Source of the DNA: Flavobacteriaceae bacterium
GTDB taxonomy: Bacteria > Bacteroidota > Bacteroidia > Flavobacteriales > Flavobacteriaceae
Reading direction: 5' to 3'
Assembly (NCBI GenBank): GCA_029934835.1
Contig: JAOZLL010000019.1
Span: 1-32,672 of the forward strand
Length of the DNA stretch: 32,672 nucleotides
Under the pieces are notes generated by a model. It saw nothing but the letters and a program-made list of their open reading frames with translations. It ran no database searches and was not told where the DNA came from. Position numbers and translations under genes: made by a program. Each line of letters opens with the position of its first letter. Positions within the stretch are counted from its first letter, which is position 1. This document shows positions 23,727 through 32,203 of the stretch, in pieces.

Positions 23727-25403
23727 ATGAAAATTTCAAGAACAACACTAAACAACTATTTTATACTAGTATTAGTTGTATCAATTTTTGCAAGTTGCAA
23801 AAGTGATAAAAAGAACGAGAAAAACGATTCTAAATCAACCACAGAAGAAATAGTAAAAGCTGAAATAAGTATCACCGATGCTGAAATGAAAAGAGCAGCT
23901 GACATTTATTTTGATAGGTGTGCTGGTTGTCACGGTTCTAGTCGCAAAGGAGCAACTGGGCCACATTTATTACCTATTGCACCTGAAGGAGATAACTATT
24001 TAGGAACTACAGTATTAAAATCTGCTGGATTAATAGCCTTTATGGAAAACGGAACTCCTGGTGGCATGCCTGAATGGAAAGGAATTATGAACGACGAAGA
24101 AATAGAATTAATGTCTCGTTTTCTACAAGTTGATCCTCCTGTTATTCCTCCTTATGGAATAAAAGAAATTAAAGAGAGTTGGAACTTAATAGTTCCCATT
24201 GCCGATCGACCATCTAAACCAGAACATCAGAGAAATATTAATAACTATTTTGGAGTAATTATGAGAGATGCTGGTAAAGTTGCTATTATTGATGGTGACA
24301 CAAAAGAACAATTAGCCATTTTAAAAACTGGTTTTGCGGTACATATTCTACGAACGTCAGCTTCTGGTAGATATATTTATTCTGTAGGTAGAGATGGACG
24401 AATTACCATGATTGATACGTATACAAAAACACCAACAATTGTTGCTGAAGTTAAAGGAGGTTTTGATGCTCGTTCAGTTGAAGTATCAAAATTTAAGGGA
24501 TTTGAAGATAAATATTTAGTATTTGGTGGTTATAGTCCAAGCCATATTGCCATATTAGATGCGCAAACCTTAGAACCTTTAAGTGTAACAAAAACAGAAG
24601 GTAATGCATGTGATGGTGATAAAGAATTTATTGAAGAAGCACGTGTTGCAGCAATTGTTGCTTCTCATACAGATCCTGTTTGGATATGTAATGTAAAGGA
24701 AACAGGTATGGTTTGGATAGTAGATTATACCGATCCTAAAAACCCAGGAATGACCCAAATTCCATCTGCAAGATTTTTGCATGATGGTGGTTTTGATTCA
24801 ACTGGTCATTATTTCTTAGTTGCAGCAAATGCAAGTAATAAAATAGTCGTTATTGATGTTCCAAATAAAAAGTTAGTTAAAATTATCGAAACAGGTATTA
24901 AGCCTCATCCTGGAAGAGGAACTAATATTAAAAATGACTTAGGAAATCTTTGGGTAACCTCACACTTAGGTGAAAATAAATTGTCTTTTATTAAAACTGA
25001 TAAAGGTGATGGCCAATGGACAGTTGTAAAAGAAATCAAAGCTTCTGGTAGTGGTGGCGGTGCATTATTTGTAAAATCACATCCTAAATCTAAACACCTT
25101 TGGGTAGATAGAACTTTGAATCCTGATGCTAAACTAAATTCTGCTGTTGATGTATTCGACACTAATACGTTAGAATTAAAGAAAACCCTAGCAGCTCCAA
25201 AAGGTGTTGATGGTAGAGCAGTACATTTTGAGTACAATAAAGCTGGTGATGAAGTCTGGGTTTCTTACTTTATGGGTGAAAAAAGTGCTATTGTTATTTA
25301 TAATGATAAAACACTTGAAGTAAAACAAATTATACAAGGTGATTGGGTTCAAAACCCAACAGGTAAATTTAATATTTACAACACTACACACGATATCTAT
25401 TAA
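23727..25403 (+). CDS. nirS: Cytochrome cd1 nitrite reductase NirS, lipoprotein form
   Basis: 558 residues. It reduces nitrite to NO. The signal peptide ends in the lipobox FASC (Cys24), unlike the soluble periplasmic enzyme of proteobacteria. The cytochrome c domain has CAGCH (Cys65, Cys68, His69) and a likely distal Met in GTPGGMPEW. The eight-bladed d1 propeller follows with the heme d1 axial His206 (FAVHI) and the two catalytic His in FLHDGG (His352) and KPHPGRG (His394). All key residues are present, so it should be active once heme d1 is supplied; d1 biosynthesis genes are not in this window. A lysine-rich stretch after the lipid Cys suggests periplasmic retention. It has its own promoter with FNR-type box and a terminator. 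Confidence 0.95.
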   Translation: MKISRTTLNNYFILVLVVSIFASCKSDKKNEKNDSKSTTEEIVKAEISITDAEMKRAADIYFDRCAGCHGSSRKGATGPHLLPIAPEGDNYLGTTVLKSAGLIAFMENGTPGGMPEWKGIMNDEEIELMSRFLQVDPPVIPPYGIKEIKESWNLIVPIADRPSKPEHQRNINNYFGVIMRDAGKVAIIDGDTKEQLAILKTGFAVHILRTSASGRYIYSVGRDGRITMIDTYTKTPTIVAEVKGGFDARSVEVSKFKGFEDKYLVFGGYSPSHIAILDAQTLEPLSVTKTEGNACDGDKEFIEEARVAAIVASHTDPVWICNVKETGMVWIVDYTDPKNPGMTQIPSARFLHDGGFDSTGHYFLVAANASNKIVVIDVPNKKLVKIIETGIKPHPGRGTNIKNDLGNLWVTSHLGENKLSFIKTDKGDGQWTVVKEIKASGSGGGALFVKSHPKSKHLWVDRTLNPDAKLNSAVDVFDTNTLELKKTLAAPKGVDGRAVHFEYNKAGDEVWVSYFMGEKSAIVIYNDKTLEVKQIIQGDWVQNPTGKFNIYNTTHDIY

Positions 25404-25411
25404 TAATCTTT

Positions 25412-25446
25412 AAAATCATATGGTAAAATCCTTACCATATGATTTT
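25412..25446 (+). terminator. Terminator of nirS
   Basis: A 15-bp stem (25412-25426 with 25432-25446, core ATCATATGGTAA/TTACCATATGAT) and a T-run follow the nirS stop by 8 bases, separating it from the TonB receptor gene. Confidence 0.85.
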
Positions 25447-25477
25447 TTGTTTTTTGCTACTCTAACTACAACTAAAA

Positions 25478-27478
25478 ATGAGGACGTATTTCATATCCTT
25501 TTTTATACTATTGCTAACTTTTAATCTCACTTTTGCTCAAAATAAAGCAAAAGATACTATTGTCGAAAATCTTGAAGAGGTTGTTATCTCCGCTCAAATC
25601 ACACCAAGAAGTGAAAAAAATTCTATTTATAAAGTAAAGGTGATTCATGCAAGTACTATAGAAAAAAGAGTAGCTAACAATTTAAGAGAACTATTACAAC
25701 AAGAGCTTAATATTGATTTATCTCAAAATTCTGTTTTCGGATCAAGTTTAGAAATCCAAGGTATTTCTAAAGAAAACATTAAAATACTTATTGATGGAAC
25801 ACCAGTAATTGGGCGATTAAATGGCGTTATTGACTTAAGTCAAATAAATCTCCAAAATATTGAAAGAATTGAGCTTATTGAAGGTCCTGTCTCCGTTTTT
25901 TACGGTACTGATGCTATGGGTGGTGTTATTAATTTAATTACTAAAAAAAATCAAAACAACACAATTGAAGGTGATGTTTCATTATACTACGAAAGTATTA
26001 ATGCTACAAATATCAATGCAAGTATTGGATATAAATTTGGAAATAATACAATTAGACTAAATGGAGGTAACTATAAATTTAATGGGTATAGCTCAAACAA
26101 TGCTGCTCCCCGCAACTTAAACTGGGAAGAAAAAAATCAATACTTCGCGAGCCTCCTTTTTAATAAAAAATTTAAAAACCTTCAACTTCGTTATGCTAGT
26201 AATTTTTCAAATGAGAAATTACAATCTATAGGAGAACCCGATAGAACTGGAAGCATACAAGATAAAAACTATTATACTCGAAGAATTGATAACTCCATTA
26301 ATTTACGAGGTGAAGCATTTAAAAATAAATTTATTGAAGCAACTATATCCTATTTAGATTATCAACGCTATCATAACACTTATGATATTGACCCAATATC
26401 ATTCGTTACTACAGATGCTGATTCTGATAATAAAAATGAGAATTTAGTTAAATACAGTTATGCTGGATTTAAAACTCAACTTGGAAAGAGTAAATTTGAT
26501 GATAAATTAAACTATGCCATTGGTACCGATATAAAAACTGAATCGACCAAAGGAGAACGAATTTTAGACAATAAACAAAACATACAAACCTATGCCCTAT
26601 TCAGTAGTTTAAATTATCATCTATTGAAGAATATTGAAATTCAACCTGCTGTAAGGTATACCTTTAATGGTAGTTATGGTTCGTTAGTATCTCCAGCTTT
26701 TAACTCTAAAATTAGAATTAACAATAATAACAATGTACGCTTTTCTTATGCTCGAGGCTATAGAGCACCTTCTTTAAAAGAGCTATTCTTAGATTTTCAT
26801 ATAGCTACTGGTCCTTTTACCTATATAATATCTGGAAATGAAAATTTAGAAGTTGAAAAATCACATAGCTTTAATTTACAATACACATTCAATAAACTTA
26901 TAAAAAACTCCAATTCAATACAAATTGAACCAGCTCTATTTTATAATAACATCTCCAATTTAATAGCGCTCAGTGAATTGGTTGATTTCAAAAGGCATTA
27001 TATTAATATAGACCAGTTCAAATCAATTGGACTAAAAGTAGATTTTTCTTATATAAATACTAAAAGGATGAGTTTTAAAACAGGGATTTCTTTAATAGGT
27101 CGATATAATAAATTGACAGAAAGTTTTAGTACAGATAAATTCTTATATGCACCTGAAATCACATCAAATCTTAATTATAAAATTAGTAATACTGGAATAT
27201 ATTTAAATTTATTCTATAAATATACAGGAAAAAGATCTGGATTTTATATAGAAGATGGTACTGATAATCTAGTGAAAACGACAAGAAATGATTTTAATAA
27301 TTTAGATCTAAGTATTTCAAAATCATTCCTAAAGAACTCACTCAAAACATCTTTAGGTTTTAAAAATATATTTGACATTGAAGATATAGAAACAACTAAC
27401 CAAATTGGAGAAGCACACTCAAGAGATCTACAACTCTGGGGAAGAACTGTATTTTTTAAAACAAGTTATTCATTCTAA
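25478..27478 (+). CDS. TonB-dependent outer-membrane receptor inside the nir-nor cluster
   Basis: 666 residues. Signal peptide to about residue 21 (FNLTFAQ), a TonB-box-like LEEVVISAQ segment, a plug domain to about residue 160 (IQGISKENIKILIDGTPV, RIELIEGPVSVFYGTDAMGG), then a beta-barrel ending in VFFKTSYSF with terminal Phe. It lacks the carboxypeptidase-like N-terminal extension seen in the copper-type receptor and has no CxxxM pair. The overall pattern resembles BtuB/FhuA/heme receptors; the ligand cannot be read from the sequence. Its place between nirS and norC suggests supply of iron, heme or another cofactor for the heme enzymes, which is inference. No clear -7 element was found upstream, so read-through from nirS may contribute. 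Confidence 0.85.
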   Translation: MRTYFISFFILLLTFNLTFAQNKAKDTIVENLEEVVISAQITPRSEKNSIYKVKVIHASTIEKRVANNLRELLQQELNIDLSQNSVFGSSLEIQGISKENIKILIDGTPVIGRLNGVIDLSQINLQNIERIELIEGPVSVFYGTDAMGGVINLITKKNQNNTIEGDVSLYYESINATNINASIGYKFGNNTIRLNGGNYKFNGYSSNNAAPRNLNWEEKNQYFASLLFNKKFKNLQLRYASNFSNEKLQSIGEPDRTGSIQDKNYYTRRIDNSINLRGEAFKNKFIEATISYLDYQRYHNTYDIDPISFVTTDADSDNKNENLVKYSYAGFKTQLGKSKFDDKLNYAIGTDIKTESTKGERILDNKQNIQTYALFSSLNYHLLKNIEIQPAVRYTFNGSYGSLVSPAFNSKIRINNNNNVRFSYARGYRAPSLKELFLDFHIATGPFTYIISGNENLEVEKSHSFNLQYTFNKLIKNSNSIQIEPALFYNNISNLIALSELVDFKRHYINIDQFKSIGLKVDFSYINTKRMSFKTGISLIGRYNKLTESFSTDKFLYAPEITSNLNYKISNTGIYLNLFYKYTGKRSGFYIEDGTDNLVKTTRNDFNNLDLSISKSFLKNSLKTSLGFKNIFDIEDIETTNQIGEAHSRDLQLWGRTVFFKTSYSF

Positions 27479-27531
27479 AACATCAAATTATTAAATAACA
27501 AAAAAGATACTAACAAAACAATAAACTTATT

Positions 27532-27560
27532 AAATACTGATAATTATCAGTATTTTTTTT
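27532..27560 (+). promoter_or_regulatory. 24-bp palindrome: FNR/DNR-type box of norC and probable terminator of the TonB receptor gene
   Basis: A perfect palindrome (27532-27555) with core TGAT-AATT-ATCA (27538-27549, centre 27543.5) followed by eight T. As DNA it matches the FNR/DNR core, and its centre is 36.5 bp from the end of the norC -7-like element CAAATTTG (27573-27580). As RNA it is a 10-bp hairpin with a four-base loop and U-run, 54 bases after the receptor stop. It may do both jobs. Confidence 0.65.
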
Positions 27561-27572
27561 AGTATTTTTACT

Positions 27573-27580
27573 CAAATTTG
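27573..27580 (+). promoter_or_regulatory. norC -7 promoter element (near match)
   Basis: CAAATTTG differs from TAnnTTTG at one fixed position. Transcription start would be near 27586, about 52 bases before the ATG at 27638. Confidence 0.45.
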
Positions 27581-27637
27581 TACCTTATAAAAGATGAATT
27601 AGTCTTTTATGTATTATTAACCAAATCTATATTAAGT

Positions 27638-28087
27638 ATGTTATCAAAAAAACAAGCACAGGTCTTTTTTCTTGGTGGAACAGCAGTAACATTTTTAATT
27701 TTTATCATGTTAACTGTATACTCACTTGGAAAAGCACAAGATCAAGGCAATCATGAAAATCTTACTGCTGAAGCAATTCGGGGTAAGGAAATCTGGGAAA
27801 AAAATAATTGTATGGGATGCCACACAATTATGGGAGAAGGTGCCTACTACGCACCAGAATTAACCAACGTTTTAGAACGCAGAGGCGAAGCTTATGTGAA
27901 AGCAGTTTTAATGTTTAAAGATCCTTGGCAACCTCAAGGGCGTAAAATGGTCGCTTATGGTATGACAGATGCTGAAGCTAGTGATGTAGTCGCTTTCTTT
28001 GCATGGATTACCGAAATAGATCTTAATGGCTTTGAGAAAGTCAACAGAACTATTTCTCCATTAGCAGAAGATAAAATGATTGATTAA
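27638..28087 (+). CDS. norC: Nitric oxide reductase cytochrome c subunit NorC
   Basis: 149 residues from the ATG at 27638 (MLSKKQAQVFFLGG). An upstream TTG in frame at 27578 is part of the promoter region and is rejected. One N-terminal membrane helix (about residues 8-30) anchors a periplasmic cytochrome c domain with NNCMGCHTIMGEGAYYAPEL (Cys58, Cys61, His62) and a probable distal Met104 in GRKMVAYG. It passes electrons to NorB. Length and motifs match proteobacterial NorC. norB follows after 17 bases. Confidence 0.94.
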   Translation: MLSKKQAQVFFLGGTAVTFLIFIMLTVYSLGKAQDQGNHENLTAEAIRGKEIWEKNNCMGCHTIMGEGAYYAPELTNVLERRGEAYVKAVLMFKDPWQPQGRKMVAYGMTDAEASDVVAFFAWITEIDLNGFEKVNRTISPLAEDKMID

Positions 28088-28104
28088 ACTTTAAAAATAT
28101 ACAA

Positions 28105-29442
28105 ATGAAATATAAATCACAAAAAGTAGCTTATTGGTTTTTTGCATTATCAATGTTGCTTCTCGTTTTACAATTAACCTATGGATTTATCATGGGATTT
28201 GCCCGATTAGGATATGATGGCTTACACGAGTGGATACCTTTTAGTACTGCTCACACTGTTCACTTAAACCTCTTAGTCGTTTGGCTATTATCAGGATTTA
28301 TGGGTGCTGCCTATTATATTATTCCTGAAGAATCTGAAACAGAATTATGGTCTGTTAAATTAGCTTATCTTCAATTAATTACTTTAGCTGTAGTTGGTGT
28401 AGCTGCTGTTGTTGGCTTCCATTTCAACTATTGGGAAGGACGTAAATTCTTAGAAATCCCAAGAATTTTAGACTGGCCTGTAGCACTTAATGTAATCTTA
28501 TTCTTAGTCATTTTATTAATGACCATGGTCAAAGGTAAAAAGACATCTACAACTTCACTAGTATTATATGGTGGCCTAGTAGCTGCTGCCCTACTCTACT
28601 TACCAGGGATGATTACTTTTGATAGTCAAGTTCTTGATTCATTTTTCCGCTGGTGGGTTGTTCACTTATGGGTAGAAGGTGTTTGGGAATTAATAATGGG
28701 AGGTATTATGGCTTTCTTGCTTATCAAATTGACTGGTGTAGATAGAGAAGTTATTGAAAAATGGCTTTATGTAGTGGTAGGATTAACTTTCTTATCTGGT
28801 ATTCTTGGTACAGGACACCATTATTACTACATTGGTGTAAATAATATATGGCTGATTGTTGGTGGAATATTTTCTGCACTTGAACCTCTTGCATTTTTGG
28901 CAATGGCACTTTGGGCAATTAATATGTACAGAAAAGGAGAGAAAAAACATCCTAATAAAACAGCAATTTTATGGACATTAGGTGCAGCTATTGTTTCTTT
29001 CTTAGGAGCTGGAGTACTTGGATTAGCACACACACTACCACAAACTAATATTTATACACATGGTACTTTAGTAACAGCCATGCACGGCCATTTGGCATTC
29101 TGGGGTGCTTACGCAATGATTGTTCTTGCCATGATAACCTATGTATTACCAAATGTAACAGGAAGAAAACTTTATGATACTTCTCGTTCACGTTCTGCAT
29201 TTTGGTTAGCAAATATAGGTATGTTTACTATGGTTTCAGGTTTTGCAGCAGCAGGTATAACACAAGTTTATCTAGAAAGAAAACTTGGTATCGATTTTAT
29301 GGAAGTTCAAAATGAAATAAAAGTTCACTTTTGGATTCTAATTACTGGAGCTACCATTTTATCAACAGGTATCACACTTTATATTATTGATTTCTTAAAG
29401 TATGGTCAACCTAATGACGAAGCTTTAGAAATACAAGAATAA
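28105..29442 (+). CDS. norB: Nitric oxide reductase catalytic subunit NorB
   Basis: 445 residues, 12 membrane helices expected. It reduces two NO to N2O. Ligands are all present and sit at a nearly constant offset of 20 from the Pseudomonas aeruginosa enzyme: His53 and His329 (low-spin heme b), His327 (heme b3), His187, His238 and His239 plus Glu191 (non-heme iron FeB), and further conserved Glu195 and Glu260. No quinol-oxidising N-terminal extension is present, so this is the cytochrome-c-dependent type (cNor), in agreement with norC. A strong terminator follows. Confidence 0.96.
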   Translation: MKYKSQKVAYWFFALSMLLLVLQLTYGFIMGFARLGYDGLHEWIPFSTAHTVHLNLLVVWLLSGFMGAAYYIIPEESETELWSVKLAYLQLITLAVVGVAAVVGFHFNYWEGRKFLEIPRILDWPVALNVILFLVILLMTMVKGKKTSTTSLVLYGGLVAAALLYLPGMITFDSQVLDSFFRWWVVHLWVEGVWELIMGGIMAFLLIKLTGVDREVIEKWLYVVVGLTFLSGILGTGHHYYYIGVNNIWLIVGGIFSALEPLAFLAMALWAINMYRKGEKKHPNKTAILWTLGAAIVSFLGAGVLGLAHTLPQTNIYTHGTLVTAMHGHLAFWGAYAMIVLAMITYVLPNVTGRKLYDTSRSRSAFWLANIGMFTMVSGFAAAGITQVYLERKLGIDFMEVQNEIKVHFWILITGATILSTGITLYIIDFLKYGQPNDEALEIQE

Positions 29443-29457
29443 CTAATTAACACCACT

Positions 29458-29487
29458 AAAGGTTGCCTTTCTTAGGCAACCTTTTTT
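29458..29487 (+). terminator. Terminator of norCB
   Basis: AAAGGTTGCC (29458-29467) pairs with GGCAACCTTT (29475-29484) around a seven-base loop and is followed by further T. It begins 15 bases after the norB stop, so norQ-norD-norE probably need their own promoter or read-through. Confidence 0.85.
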
Positions 29488-29520
29488 GTTTATAGTACAT
29501 TTTTCATAATCTAAGAACTC

Positions 29521-30297
29521 ATGCCAAAAAAACCTTATTATCAAGCAATAGGAAAAGAGATTGATGTTTTTGAACATGCGTATAAGAACAAACTACCTTT
29601 ACTATTAAAAGGACCTACAGGAACGGGTAAAACTAGGTTTGTGGAGTATATGGCACATGAACTAAATACAGATATGATAACAGTAAGTTGTCATGAAGAA
29701 ACTTCTGCAACTGATTTGATAGGACGTTATATTATAAAAGGTTCCGAAACAATTTGGCTTGATGGTCCATTGACAAAGGCTGTTAAAAAAGGTCATATTA
29801 TCTATCTAGATGAAATTGCTGAAGCAAGACCTGATGTGATTGTCGCCATTCATTCTTTAACCGATCACCGAAGAGAATTATATGTAGACAAACTTGGAAT
29901 TACTCACAAAGCACATGAAAACTTTATGATGCTAGCTTCATTTAATCCAGGTTACCAAAAAGGTTTTAAAGAATTAAAACCCTCAACAAAACAACGATTT
30001 GTAGCTTTAGCATTTAATTATCCTACCGAAAAAATTGAAAAAGAAATTCTGATAAACGAAACACAAATTGACGAAGCTACAGCTAAAAAATTGGTCAATA
30101 TTGCCACAAAGATTAGAAATTTAACCGAACTTGGGCTTACCGAAACTGTATCAACTCGATTATTAATTGATGCCGCAAAACTTATTCATACGGGCTTACC
30201 TAAACGCCTTGCTGTTTCAGTTGCTATTGTTGAACCATTAAGTGATGACCTCGAAATTGTGGCAGCTCTTAAAGATTTAACAGACTTGATGATCTAA
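29521..30297 (+). CDS. norQ: AAA+ ATPase NorQ (MoxR/CbbQ/NirQ family), NO reductase activation
   Basis: 258 residues, the usual size. Walker A GPTGTGKT (residues 31-38), Walker B IIYLDE (93-98), a sensor-type SFNPGYQKG and a C-terminal helical lid with the family SVAIVEPLSDD tail. NorQ works with the VWA protein NorD to assemble the NorB active site, probably by inserting the non-heme iron. Its gene follows the norCB terminator and precedes norD by 51 bases. No perfect -7 element is seen; TACATTTT (29496-29503) is the nearest. Confidence 0.92.
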   Translation: MPKKPYYQAIGKEIDVFEHAYKNKLPLLLKGPTGTGKTRFVEYMAHELNTDMITVSCHEETSATDLIGRYIIKGSETIWLDGPLTKAVKKGHIIYLDEIAEARPDVIVAIHSLTDHRRELYVDKLGITHKAHENFMMLASFNPGYQKGFKELKPSTKQRFVALAFNYPTEKIEKEILINETQIDEATAKKLVNIATKIRNLTELGLTETVSTRLLIDAAKLIHTGLPKRLAVSVAIVEPLSDDLEIVAALKDLTDLMI

Positions 30298-30348
30298 AAT
30301 AAGTCAGAAATCTCAACTTGCCACTTTATAACTTATTAACTATAACAA

Positions 30349-32112
30349 GTGTCCTTCGACGAAAAAATATTTGGAAAACTTTCTAATTATCTTAGAAAAC
30401 GCAAACTAAATCGTAAAGATCTCATAGAGAGAACCGCCGATTTGGAGGTGTTAAAGCCGCGTCTTACACTTATTGCAAGAGCAATTACGGGTGAAGCTAT
30501 CGATATATATCCAGCTGAACGTGAAGGTGGTTATAAAAATAGTAACTTTTTCTTACCACAAACCTTTTCAGTATTCCCAACAAAAAAAGACAATGAGGAT
30601 TATTACCTTTTCAGATTACTATTTTTATCTGTACAAAAAACTAAAAACTATAATTATCCCACAAAAACTAAACAAATTGAATTAGAGGTAGCACAAAAAA
30701 AGGCTCTTGAGCATGCCCCTGAAATCTTACAAATTATTGAGAATGATTTTAATTGGGCAAAAGAAAAACACAATTACTTCTATAATTTATTACAAAATGC
30801 ACAAGAAATAACCGACACAACGTGGCTTTATGGGAAATGGATGATTAATATGCCCGCAGTAGAAAACGAAAAACAACTAAGAAATTTCACTGACAAAGTT
30901 AAGTTAGCTCAGCAAAAAGAAAAGATTGAAACTATCTTAAAAGCCAAGCCAGTTGAAGAATTAAACAGTCTTACCGTTGATAAAAAACAGCAAGAAGATG
31001 CTGTGATAAATAACTATTTTGAAAAAGTTGAAACTGCAGAGGAATTTGGTGGAGGAACTTGGCGTGATTTTGATGGGTCAGATGAATTAAATGAACATCA
31101 AGATGCATTAAACGAAATGCAAATGAAAAACACAATCCGTGTTGATGATCCTGTTCACTCTGTTTATCAAGCTGATTTTATAGAAAATACAACAGTTGCA
31201 GAAAGTGCAGAAATTGACAGTACTGGTTATCATATAAAATATGATGAATGGAATTATTCCAAAGCAGCCTATAAAAGCAACTATTGTAAAGTATATCCTA
31301 AATCGCAACTCAAAACCAACCCTGAATACTATAAAAAAACACTAAGAGATAATGCATCTACTCTTTTAGGATTACGAAAAATGTTGACCACGGTAAATAA
31401 CAGATATCGCATCCAGAGACGTCAAACACAAGGTGATGAATTTGACTTAGATGCATTGACAGATTTATATGTCGATATCAAATCAGGACATAGCCCTTCT
31501 GAAAATATTTATCTTTCTAAACGAAAAAAAGAAAAAGATTTATCTATTCTTTTCTTATTAGATATAAGCTTGTCTAGCGACTCTTATGCCGCAGGAAATA
31601 GAGTAATTGATGTCGAAAAACAAGTATCTATTTTATTTGGTGAGATCTTAAACGAATTTAATGTCGATTTTTCTATCAATTGTTTTTATTCTAAAACAAG
31701 AAACCATACCAGCTTCCTCACGCTAAAAGATTTTGATGAAAACTGGGATACTGCCAAATATAAGATAGGACAACCACAACCTATGGGCTACACGAGAATT
31801 GGCCCAGCACTAAGACATTCTGGAGCGTTATTAGACTTACGAGATAGCACTAATAAATGGGTCATTTTATTATCAGATGGGAAACCAAATGACTATGATA
31901 AATACGAAGGAAAATATGGAATACATGATATTAAGCAAGCCTTGAGAGAGCTCAATCAACGAAACATAAATACTTATGCAGTGGCTATTGAGGCAGAAGC
32001 AAAATACTATTTACCACAGATGTTTGGTGCAGATCATTATGAAATATTAACAACACCAGTTGAGCTTTTGCAATCACTAGCAAAACTATATGATAGAATA
32101 AAACATAAATAA
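30349..32112 (+). CDS. norD: VWA-domain protein NorD, NO reductase activation
   Basis: 587 residues, beginning at GTG (30349); the opening SFDEKIFGKLSNYLRKRKL fits a NorD/CbbO start and no ATG lies near. A charged helical N-terminal and middle part (about 1-390) is followed by a von Willebrand A domain with MIDAS motif DISLS (Asp405, Ser407, Ser409), GYTRIGPALRH and LLSDGKPND. NorD pairs with NorQ as chaperone for NorBC maturation. The acidic middle section 230-260 may be a flexible linker. Confidence 0.92.
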   Translation: MSFDEKIFGKLSNYLRKRKLNRKDLIERTADLEVLKPRLTLIARAITGEAIDIYPAEREGGYKNSNFFLPQTFSVFPTKKDNEDYYLFRLLFLSVQKTKNYNYPTKTKQIELEVAQKKALEHAPEILQIIENDFNWAKEKHNYFYNLLQNAQEITDTTWLYGKWMINMPAVENEKQLRNFTDKVKLAQQKEKIETILKAKPVEELNSLTVDKKQQEDAVINNYFEKVETAEEFGGGTWRDFDGSDELNEHQDALNEMQMKNTIRVDDPVHSVYQADFIENTTVAESAEIDSTGYHIKYDEWNYSKAAYKSNYCKVYPKSQLKTNPEYYKKTLRDNASTLLGLRKMLTTVNNRYRIQRRQTQGDEFDLDALTDLYVDIKSGHSPSENIYLSKRKKEKDLSILFLLDISLSSDSYAAGNRVIDVEKQVSILFGEILNEFNVDFSINCFYSKTRNHTSFLTLKDFDENWDTAKYKIGQPQPMGYTRIGPALRHSGALLDLRDSTNKWVILLSDGKPNDYDKYEGKYGIHDIKQALRELNQRNINTYAVAIEAEAKYYLPQMFGADHYEILTTPVELLQSLAKLYDRIKHK

Positions 32113-32203
32113 TACTTAATTCTGCTATTTAAGTTACAGTTACTTCTACTTACAACTAGTAAATTCGTAGCCTATTAGCATTTAGTTAAATAATTCAATA
32201 AAA

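Noticed and set aside
27578-27637. Longer NorC beginning at TTG 27578
   Set aside because: The TTG is inside the norC -7-like element CAAATTTG, so it is not in the message; the ATG at 27638 gives the typical NorC start.
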